Source: Saccharothrix sp. HUAS TT1
Lineage (GTDB): Bacteria > Actinomycetota > Actinomycetes > Mycobacteriales > Pseudonocardiaceae
Reading direction: 5' to 3'
Assembly: GCF_040744945.1 (NCBI RefSeq)
Contig: NZ_CP160453.1
Span: forward strand, 868,001 to 932,000
DNA length: 64,000 nucleotides
In this document: piece by piece, positions 1-6,037 of the stretch
Position numbering within the stretch: the first letter of the stretch is position 1
Layout: each line of letters opens with the position of its first letter
Notes under the pieces: model-generated
Database searches by the model: none
What the model saw: the letters and a program-made list of their open reading frames with translations, nothing else
Told to the model about the DNA's origin: nothing
Made by a program: the position numbers and the translations under genes

Positions 1-508
1 CGGCCAGCGCCAGGTCGTCGCGCGACGCGCTGGCGATCCGACCGCCGCCCGCCGCCGTGGTGATCGGGCCGGGGCCGTGCGGCAGGTAGTTCTCGTGGTA
101 CATCCCGTTGCGCAGGAAGGTGAACGGGACGCCGGTGGCGCGGATCGCGTCTTCGGTCGCCTTGTGCACCGCGGCCAGGGCGAGCGGCGAGGTGTCGGCG
201 TCGGAGACCGACGTGTAGGCGATGTGCCGCACACCCGCGGCCACCGCCGCCTCCACCGCCCTGAGGTGCCGTCCGACGCGGATCTCGTCCGGGCCGTCGA
301 CCGACACCAGCAGCAGCGTCTCCACACCGGCGAACGTCCCGGCCAACGGGCCGTCGAAGTCGCCCGGCCGCACCTCCACCCCCAACCCTTCAGCCTTCTT
401 CGGGTCGCGGACGGACACCGCCACCTGCTCGTGCGGCAGCCGGTCGAGCGCGTGCTTGAGGATCAGGGAGCCGAGGTGGCCGGTCGCACCGGTTATCAAG
501 GTCGTCAT
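1..508 (-). CDS. qorB: QorB-like NAD(P)H-binding quinone reductase, partial
   Basis: An SDR/NmrA-type NAD(P)-binding protein, cut by the left window edge after 169 codons. The product begins MTTLITGATGHLGSLIL, a Rossmann dinucleotide-binding loop (TGATGHLG, residues 6-13), and continues with VSVRDP after the second strand, GVRHIAYTSVSDAD, and FLRNGMYHENY, all typical of NAD(P)H:quinone oxidoreductase type 2 (QorB/YtfG) and NmrA relatives. The start is the ATG at 508, 95 bases from the divergent HxlR regulator. The same divergent pairing occurs in E. coli (qorB/ytfG with ytfH), so control by the neighbour and a role in quinone or electrophile detoxification are inferred. The C-terminal part is not visible, so substrate residues cannot be judged. 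Confidence 0.85.
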   Translation of the reverse strand, partial: MTTLITGATGHLGSLILKHALDRLPHEQVAVSVRDPKKAEGLGVEVRPGDFDGPLAGTFAGVETLLLVSVDGPDEIRVGRHLRAVEAAVAAGVRHIAYTSVSDADTSPLALAAVHKATEDAIRATGVPFTFLRNGMYHENYLPHGPGPITTAAGGGRIASASRDDLALA

Positions 509-533
509 GCGGCCGACGCTAGGTCGAGAGCTA

Positions 534-568
534 ACTATTCGTAAGTACCTACCCAAACGTCAGGTACT
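534..568. promoter_or_regulatory. Probable HxlR operator between qorB and its regulator
   Basis: Two dyads lie in the divergent gap. AGTACCT (544-550) and AGGTACT (562-568) form a perfect 7-bp inverted repeat with an 11-base spacer. An overlapping ACT-N7-AGT (534-546) resembles the TACT-N7-AGTA sites known for YodB/QorR-type HxlR regulators. Binding by the adjacent regulator is inferred. Confidence 0.6.
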
Positions 569-603
569 CACCAGTCAGAAAGCGTGCAGCTAGGCTGCTC
601 GCC

Positions 604-978
604 ATGGTGCTGCGAGGTGACATATACGACCGCAACTGCCCGTCCCGCGCGATCGCGAACCACGCGACGGGCCACTGGGGCAGCCTGGTGCTCGGCAAGC
701 TCCTGGACGGCACGATGCGGTTCAGCGAACTGCGCCGGGCGGTGACCGGGGTGAGCGAGAAGATGCTCGCCCAGACGCTCCAGTCGCTGGAGCGCGACGG
801 CCTGGTGCGCCGTGAAGCGCACCCGGTGATCCCGCCACGCGTGGACTACTCGCTGACCCCGCTGGGAACCCGTGCAGGTGAGCAGATCAAGGAGCTGTTC
901 AGCTGGATCGAGGAGAACCTGCCGGACTTCCTGGCGGCACAGCGGGAGTACGACGACCGCCGAGCCGAGAACGTGTGA
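604..978 (+). CDS. HxlR-family winged-helix regulator (QorR/YtfH type)
   Basis: A 124-residue DNA-binding protein of the HxlR family, normal in length. The conserved N-terminal cysteine is present at C12 (NCPSR), the residue that senses quinones or diamide in YodB, HypR and QorR. The winged helix follows (HWGSLVLGKLLDGTMRFSELRR, then the recognition region VTGVSEKMLAQTLQSLERDGLV) with the wing at PPRVDYSLTPLG. It is divergent from qorB and probably represses both genes through the dyads between them, releasing DNA when the cysteine is modified. Family assignment is firm; the inducing signal is inferred. Confidence 0.9.
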   Translation: MVLRGDIYDRNCPSRAIANHATGHWGSLVLGKLLDGTMRFSELRRAVTGVSEKMLAQTLQSLERDGLVRREAHPVIPPRVDYSLTPLGTRAGEQIKELFSWIEENLPDFLAAQREYDDRRAENV

Positions 979-1120
979 CAGGTCACGTTCACACCTCCGA
1001 CCTGTACCGATCCCGCTCGGACCCGTCTCGCCTGCGAACGCTGCCACAGGGCTGACAGGTCGGACCTCTTCGCCCCAGCCGAACTCAACGCCGGGTGAAT
1101 TCCAGTCGAGGTTTGCCAGA

Positions 1121-2242
1121 ATGGACGCCATGACGCAGCCCTTCACCGACGATAGTCACCCGGCCGAGCCCTATCCGGGAGCTCGGCCGGGACACTGCTT
1201 CGTGCACTTGGACGCCTCCGGCTGGCCGGTCACGCCGGACCCGGGCGCCGACTCCGGGTGGCGGGTCGCCCCGGACGGGAAGGACCTGGACGAGTGGCTG
1301 GCCGAGCACGGCGAACCACCGCTGTCCGGTCGGATGCCGGTGCTGGCCTACGGCTCCAACGCCAACCCCGCCAAGGTGACGTGGCTGCGCGAAGAACTCG
1401 GCCTGACCGGCCCGGCGGTCGTGCTGAGGGCCCGCTGCGACGGGCTGGCCGCCGTCTGGGCCGCCGGCCTGCGCAAGACCGACGGCCAGCGACCGGCGAC
1501 CCTGGCCGCCGCGCCGGGCGTCGAGGAGGAGCACGCGGTGTGGTTCGCCACCGCCGAGCAGCTGCGGGTGCTCGACCGCTGCGAGGGCCGCGGCCTGCGG
1601 TACCGGCTCGTCCGGGTGCACACCGGTCGGGTGACGCTGTTCAACGGCGGCGTGGTGGACTCCGTGCTCGCCTACACCGGCGCGGGCACCCGGCGGATGC
1701 CCATGCTGGTCAACGGCAGGCCGGTGCGCTGCGCCGACGTGGACCAGCGCGGCGCGCGGCGGCTCGGCGGCCGACCCGCCGACGGCGACGGCCTGGACGT
1801 GACCCCGGTGCACGGCGACCCGTCGCCGGACGACTGGCCCGACCGCCTCTTCGTCTACGGCACCCTCCAGCCGGGCATGGCCGCGTGGCCCCTGGTCGAG
1901 CCGTTCACCACCGGCTCCCCGGAACCGGCCTCGCTGCCCGGCACCCTGCACGACACGGGCCGCGGCTACCCGGCCTTCCGCCCCGCCCCCGCCACCCCCA
2001 CCCTGGGAACCGCCCCGGAAGCCTCCCCCGACGCCCCCGACACCCCTGGCGTCCCCGGCCACGTGCTGCGCCTCGAACGCCCCGAGGACGCCCTCCCCGT
2101 GCTGGACGAGTACGAGGGCGACGAGTACCGCCGCGTCCGCGTGACGCTGCCGGACGGCCAGGTCTGCTGGACCTACCTGTGGACCGCCCCCGTCACCGAC
2201 CTGCCGGTGCTCACCCGGGGCTGGGTCGGGAATCGTCCATGA
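1121..2242 (+). CDS. Two-domain gamma-glutamylcyclotransferase-like protein
   Basis: A 373-residue cytoplasmic protein with two related barrels of the gamma-glutamylcyclotransferase/AIG2 superfamily. The N-terminal copy carries VLAYGSN (YGSN at 77-80); the C-terminal copy carries LFVYGTLQPG (YGTL at 246-249) and, about 80 residues on, LDEYEGDEYRRV with the acidic residue expected at the active site. Between them is an Asp/Gly-rich linker, and a Pro/Ala stretch interrupts the second domain. Family enzymes convert gamma-glutamyl-amines or gamma-glutamyl-amino acids to 5-oxoproline; the substrate here cannot be read. ATGs at 1121 and 1130 are both possible starts; the long in-frame extension upstream runs through the HxlR gene and is rejected. 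It stands alone. Confidence 0.75.
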   Translation: MDAMTQPFTDDSHPAEPYPGARPGHCFVHLDASGWPVTPDPGADSGWRVAPDGKDLDEWLAEHGEPPLSGRMPVLAYGSNANPAKVTWLREELGLTGPAVVLRARCDGLAAVWAAGLRKTDGQRPATLAAAPGVEEEHAVWFATAEQLRVLDRCEGRGLRYRLVRVHTGRVTLFNGGVVDSVLAYTGAGTRRMPMLVNGRPVRCADVDQRGARRLGGRPADGDGLDVTPVHGDPSPDDWPDRLFVYGTLQPGMAAWPLVEPFTTGSPEPASLPGTLHDTGRGYPAFRPAPATPTLGTAPEASPDAPDTPGVPGHVLRLERPEDALPVLDEYEGDEYRRVRVTLPDGQVCWTYLWTAPVTDLPVLTRGWVGNRP

Positions 2243-2339
2243 TGCGCCCGATCCGGTGAATTCCTCTCCTATCCACCCAACCGACCGGTGGCTGGGTACG
2301 TCCTCCTGGTACGGACAACTTCCCAGCCAGGAGGTGGAC

Positions 2340-2945
2340 ATGAGGCGACTCGTGGCGCTCGGCGCCCTCGCGGTCGCGCTCACCGCGTGCGGGAGCACCC
2401 AGCCGGTGGCCGACCAGTCGACGATCGCGGTCGACCCGCCGCCGTCGTCGACGACAGCCACGCCGGCGGCGCCACCGCCGTCGTCGGCGCCGCTGACGAC
2501 GCCCGCGCAAGCGGTCGACCCGGCCTCCGGCAGGTGCGGCGCGGACGTGCTCGCGGCTTCGGTCGAGCCGAGCGACGCGGGCGCGGGCAACCGGTACGGC
2601 AAGCTCGTGGTGACCAACAACGGCGGGCGACCGTGCACGCTCAACGGCTACAGCGGCCTGCAGCTGCTCGACGCGTCGGGCGAGCCGGTGCCGACCGACC
2701 TCCAGCGCACCCCGGACCCCGGCCCGTCTCCGGTGGTCCTCGCGCCGGGCTCGGCGGCGGTGGCGAACCTGCACTGGACCGTCGTGCCGACCGGTGACGA
2801 GCCGGTCGACCAGCCGTGCCAGGAGGAGGCGGCGCGGGCCGCGGCCATCCCGCCGGACGAGACGGAGCCGGTCGACCTGCAGTGGGGCCTCGGCCCGGTG
2901 TGCGCCGGCGGGAAGATCGAGATCAGCGCGTTCTACGCTGCCTAG
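2340..2945 (+). CDS. DUF4232 lipoprotein
   Basis: A 201-residue exported lipoprotein. The signal peptide (MRRLVALGALAVALTACGS) ends in the lipobox LTAC, so the mature protein would be anchored at Cys18 or so to the outer face of the membrane. A Pro/Ser/Thr/Ala-rich linker follows, then a DUF4232 domain that starts at RCGADVLAASV and contains paired cysteines and the motif LVVTNNGGRPCTLNGYSGLQLL. The ATG is preceded by a strong Shine-Dalgarno sequence (AGGAGG), which excludes the upstream extension. Its stop codon touches the GTG of the following hydrolase with no gap, so the two are probably translated together. The molecular role of DUF4232 is unknown. Confidence 0.85.
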   Translation: MRRLVALGALAVALTACGSTQPVADQSTIAVDPPPSSTTATPAAPPPSSAPLTTPAQAVDPASGRCGADVLAASVEPSDAGAGNRYGKLVVTNNGGRPCTLNGYSGLQLLDASGEPVPTDLQRTPDPGPSPVVLAPGSAAVANLHWTVVPTGDEPVDQPCQEEAARAAAIPPDETEPVDLQWGLGPVCAGGKIEISAFYAA

Positions 2946-3731
2946 GTGATCGAGTCCAACGTTCCCGGCCACGCCGGCGAGCTCGCCGTCCGCACCTGGC
3001 CCAACCTGGATGCCCGCTGGCTCGCCGTCATCGTGCACGGCCACGGCGAGCACAGCGGCAGGTACGACCACGTCGCCGAGGCGCTGGTCGACGCCGGTGC
3101 GCTGGTGGTGGCGTCCGACCAGGTCGGGCACGGCGGCTCGGAGGGCGAGCGGGCGCTGGTCGCCGACTTCGACGGCGTGGTGGCCGACGTCGCCGCGACG
3201 GTCTCGTCGGCGGCGTCCGACCTGCCGACCGTGCTCATCGGGCACGACACGGGCGGTCTGGTCGCCGCCAGGTACGCGCAGCTGAACCCGCTGTCGGCGT
3301 TGGTGCTGTCCGCGCCGGTGCTCGGCACGTGGCAGGGCCTGGACCAGCTCGGCGACCCCGGGGCCACCCGGGAGCCCGTCGACCCGGAGCTGCTGTCGCG
3401 CGACCCGGAGGTCGGCAAGCGGTACGCCGCCGACCCCCTGGTGTGGCACGGGCCGTACCCGCGGGAAACGCTGGAAGCGCTGGAACGCGCGCTGGACGAG
3501 GTCAACTACGGCCCGGCGCTGGAGCACCTGCCGACCCTCTGGCTGCACGGCGACGCCGACGAACTGGTGCCGCTCGCCGACACCCGGACCGGCACCGACC
3601 GGTTGCGCGGACTGCTGTTCGAGGAGCGCGTCTACCCCGGCGCGCGGCACGAGGTGTTCAACGAGACCGAATCCGCCGACGTCATCGCCGACGTGGTCGC
3701 GTTCGTCCGGCGGGTGCTGGACCTGTCCTGA
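2946..3731 (+). CDS. Alpha/beta hydrolase of the monoacylglycerol-lipase (S33) type with Asp at the nucleophile elbow
   Basis: A 261-residue alpha/beta hydrolase. The oxyanion-hole motif HGHGEHSGRY is the signature of monoacylglycerol lipases and related serine aminopeptidase-S33 hydrolases. The nucleophile elbow, normally GHSxGG, reads GHDTGG, placing Asp101 where the serine should be. The other triad members look intact: Asp in HGDADELVP and His in GARHEVFNE. Asp nucleophiles are normal in haloalkane dehalogenases and epoxide hydrolases, so either chemistry has changed or activity is lost. No signal peptide is seen. The GTG start follows directly on the stop of the lipoprotein gene, implying coupled expression. 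A DNA hairpin at 3787-3815 ends the unit. Confidence 0.8.
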   Translation: MIESNVPGHAGELAVRTWPNLDARWLAVIVHGHGEHSGRYDHVAEALVDAGALVVASDQVGHGGSEGERALVADFDGVVADVAATVSSAASDLPTVLIGHDTGGLVAARYAQLNPLSALVLSAPVLGTWQGLDQLGDPGATREPVDPELLSRDPEVGKRYAADPLVWHGPYPRETLEALERALDEVNYGPALEHLPTLWLHGDADELVPLADTRTGTDRLRGLLFEERVYPGARHEVFNETESADVIADVVAFVRRVLDLS

Positions 3732-3786
3732 CGGCCCTCACCGGCACCGTGCACGGCACGGCACGGCCACGGCCGCGGACGTGAAC

Positions 3787-3815
3787 GTGGGGCGGCCGAC
3801 GCGGTGCCGCCCCAC
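3787..3815. terminator. Hairpin terminator between converging genes
   Basis: GTGGGGCGG (3787-3795) pairs perfectly with CCGCCCCAC (3807-3815) across an 11-base loop. It lies between the stop of the hydrolase gene and the stop of the opposing secreted-protein gene and could serve both. There is no U tract, as is usual in actinomycetes. Confidence 0.65.
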
Positions 3816-3827
3816 CCCCGTCACGTG

Positions 3828-4271
3828 TCAGTCGTCAAGCGCCGAGTCGTCCTCGTAGAGGTCGTCGTCATCGAGGTCGTCGTGGTCGCCTTCCAGGTCC
3901 TCCTCGTATTCGACGGCGTCATCGTCGTAGTAGTCCGGGCCGTCGGCCGTGGCGGACACGGAACCGGCGTAGGCGCCCTCGGTGTCGGACCAGGTGTAGT
4001 GCTCGTAATGGCCGGCGCTGTCGCCGTATGTCCACGAGATCGCCAGCCAGGAACCGGCGCCCTGCGGGCCGGCGGCCTGGAACTGCTCGTAGGCGTAGGA
4101 GTTGCCGTAGTCATCCGCGCCCGCGGCTTGGTCGTAGACGGTCGAGCCGTCGGCCGTCGCGGACACGTGGGTCTGGTCGTACTCGACGTCGGCCGAGGCG
4201 AGGCCGGCGGCGCCGATCATGACCGGGAACGCGACGGCGCTCGCGGCGACCAGACGGATGATGCTGCGCAT
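3828..4271 (-). CDS. Small secreted protein with a very acidic tail
   Basis: A 147-residue exported protein of unknown function. A classical signal peptide with an early Arg, a hydrophobic core and a likely cleavage site after LASA (residue 26-28) is followed by a Tyr/Asp/Gly-rich mature part (TVYDQAAGADDYGNSYAYE). The last 40 residues are dominated by Asp, Glu and Tyr (for example EDLEGDHDDLDDDDLYEDD), which suggests metal or polycation binding. The ATG is preceded by a perfect AAGGAGGT ribosome site. No known domain is recognised. It stands alone, convergent with the hydrolase gene. Confidence 0.7.
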   Translation of the reverse strand: MRSIIRLVAASAVAFPVMIGAAGLASADVEYDQTHVSATADGSTVYDQAAGADDYGNSYAYEQFQAAGPQGAGSWLAISWTYGDSAGHYEHYTWSDTEGAYAGSVSATADGPDYYDDDAVEYEEDLEGDHDDLDDDDLYEDDSALDD

Positions 4272-4428
4272 GGTGTTACCTCCTTGGCGTAGTGGGCCAT
4301 GCGTTCACATCGTTACCTCGGACAGCCCCGCACCGACCGTCGCCGACCGCATCGTGTGACGGTGGTTTGAACCAGCGAAAACGTCCTGATCAGGGGCCAT
4401 CACGAGGGGTGGGCGCAACCCCCTGCTT

Positions 4429-5385
4429 ATGGGTGACATCAGTGGCACTCTCACGCGCTACACGCGGGTCGTGGACAATTCCGCTGCGATGGTGGGAGAA
4501 GACCTGGAGCTGCTGATCACCGCGGTGGTGGCGGCCGACGACGAGCGGCAGGCGCACGACGCCTGCGCCGCGCTGGTGCGCCAGGTCGGCGGGCGGGTGG
4601 TGCGGGCGACCGACTGCTCCGACGAGGAGCCGGGCTGCTGGTCGGTGACGATCAGCCTGGTCAGCGGCGAGCGCGCGACGCAGAACGTGGCCGGCGCGCT
4701 GGCCAGGGCGGTGCGCGCGTTCGTCCGGCGGCTGGGCGACGAGTTCCCGACGCCGCGGGTGGCCTGCGAGCCGCCGACCGCGTGGACGGTGCTGGAGGAC
4801 CCGGCGCTGCTCGACGGCCTGGTGCCGGGCGCGGAGCGGCTGCTGGTCGAGGCGTGGTCCGGCGGCGACCCCCAGCAGAACAACCCGCAGCGGCAGAGCA
4901 CCCCGCAGAAGCAGAGCACCGCGTCGCAGGACAACCCGCAGCGGCAGAACACCCCGCCGCAGGACGACACCCCGCCGACCGGGGCTCCGGAAGGCGGCGC
5001 GCCGGGCGGCCGAACGGCCGATCCCGACCCGGGTTCGCGGCTGTCGCTGCGCGTCGACGTGGTCGCGGACCGGTCGGCGAACGCGGAGTGGCAGGCGCGG
5101 GCGGTAGCGAGCAGGGTCTCCCGCAGTGGCAAGATCACCCGAGTGGCTCCCCACGGGCACCTACTGAGCGTGCACATCGACCTGGGCTCAAGCGTTAATT
5201 CCCCCACGGTCGCGCTACACGACGCCGTGTCCGCGCTGGGCCGTTCGGGGTGGTCCGAGATCGGGTGGTCGGCCGGCGCCGGATCGGTGCGCTGGTCAGC
5301 GTCACCCGCGCCGACCACGGGCATCGCCGCCCTGGAACTGACAGCGACACCGGCTTCGGCATTCGTGTGGACGGTGCCCGACTGA
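4429..5385 (+). CDS. Hypothetical protein preceding the FtsK-like operon
   Basis: A 318-residue soluble protein I do not recognise. Residues about 25-140 form a folded domain (DLELLITAVVAADDERQAHD, then VGGRVVRATDCSDEEPGCWSV). A Gln/Asn/Pro/Thr-rich low-complexity linker built from short QRQ/QKQ/QDN-type repeats covers about 148-185, and a second folded part (LSLRVDVVADRSANAEWQ) follows. The two halves look alike in spacing and could be a duplicated fold. The start is uncertain: ATG 4429, GTG 4471 and ATG 4489 are in frame and none has a clear ribosome site. It is 137 bases upstream of the small-protein/ATPase operon, so it may be part of the same function but has room for a separate promoter between. 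Confidence 0.6.
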   Translation: MGDISGTLTRYTRVVDNSAAMVGEDLELLITAVVAADDERQAHDACAALVRQVGGRVVRATDCSDEEPGCWSVTISLVSGERATQNVAGALARAVRAFVRRLGDEFPTPRVACEPPTAWTVLEDPALLDGLVPGAERLLVEAWSGGDPQQNNPQRQSTPQKQSTASQDNPQRQNTPPQDDTPPTGAPEGGAPGGRTADPDPGSRLSLRVDVVADRSANAEWQARAVASRVSRSGKITRVAPHGHLLSVHIDLGSSVNSPTVALHDAVSALGRSGWSEIGWSAGAGSVRWSASPAPTTGIAALELTATPASAFVWTVPD

Positions 5386-5522
5386 GATCCACATCGCTGG
5401 CCCGATCGAGTGGATTCGGAACGCCACCCGGTCAGCCGATCTTGCTTGTGAATCGTGAAACTTTAGGTACTACTTTCAACTACAGGACTCAGGGCACTTC
5501 ACCGGAGGGGTCGGGAACCGAC
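5386..5522 (+). promoter_or_regulatory. AT-rich promoter region of the FtsK-like operon
   Basis: This gap is strikingly A/T-rich around 5440-5490 (TTGTGAATCGTGAAACTTTA then TACTACTTTCAACTAC) for this genome. TTGTGA and the downstream TACTAC are possible -35 and -10 elements. A GGAGGGG ribosome site lies just before the ATG at 5523. No clear operator dyad is seen. Confidence 0.4.
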
Positions 5523-5783
5523 ATGGCCAGCATCGAAGAGGTCCGCGCCGCGATCGCACAGGCCGTCGAGAAGGCGGGCCAGAGCGTCAACGCGCTGCAA
5601 CAGGCGGCCGACCTGGCCGAGGACGCGCAGGCCCTGCTGAGCACGGCGACCCAGGGCAGCGTCCAGGCCGACGTCGAGCAGGCGAACGCGCGGTTCGCCG
5701 AGGTCGTCAGCGGCGTCTCCGACCTGCAGCAGCACCTCGGCGCCGGGATCTCCCAGGCCGAGAGCATCAATTCCAGGTTGTGA
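5523..5783 (+). CDS. Small helical protein, first of a pair (DUF6244-like)
   Basis: An 86-residue, almost entirely alpha-helical, Ala/Gln-rich protein beginning MASIEEVRAAIAQAVEKAG. The size matches WXG100 proteins but there is no WXG motif and no YxxxD/E export tail. Heptad-like spacing of hydrophobics suggests a two-helix hairpin or coiled coil. I associate this N-terminal pattern with the actinobacterial DUF6244 family, from memory and not checked. The next gene begins in a similar way (MASVGEVRVALEQS), suggesting a partner or paralogue, and follows after one base. It is the first member of the ATPase operon. Confidence 0.7.
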   Translation: MASIEEVRAAIAQAVEKAGQSVNALQQAADLAEDAQALLSTATQGSVQADVEQANARFAEVVSGVSDLQQHLGAGISQAESINSRL

Positions 5784-5784
5784 C

Positions 5785-6036
5785 GTGGCCTCGGTAGGCG
5801 AAGTCAGGGTCGCGCTCGAACAGAGCTGCGAGTTCCTCCGGGACGCCTACCGCAGCGTCCGGGAGGCCAAGAACGCGTTGGACGAGGCGGTCGACATCCT
5901 GCTGCAGGCGAGCGCCGACCACCACGAGTCCCTGGTGCCCGCCGGGTTCGTGGCGGCCGGCGAGCGGTTCGCCGACGAGCTGGAGCTGATCGTCGGCAGC
6001 CTGGAACTGGTCCAACGCCTAGCCGTGGAGCTGTGA
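5785..6036 (+). CDS. Small helical protein, second of a pair
   Basis: An 83-residue helical protein, starting at a GTG one base after the previous stop. Its start MASVGEVRVALEQS resembles that of its neighbour, followed by LRDAYRSVREAKNALDEAVD and a hydrophobic C-terminal helix ELELIVGSLELVQRLAVEL. It has no signal peptide, WXG motif or cysteine. Tight spacing on both sides (one base each) means that it is translated with the small protein before it and the ATPase after it. A heterodimer with the first small protein, comparable to EsxA/EsxB pairs, is an inference from size and order only. Confidence 0.7.
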   Translation: MASVGEVRVALEQSCEFLRDAYRSVREAKNALDEAVDILLQASADHHESLVPAGFVAAGERFADELELIVGSLELVQRLAVEL

Positions 6037-6037
6037 C

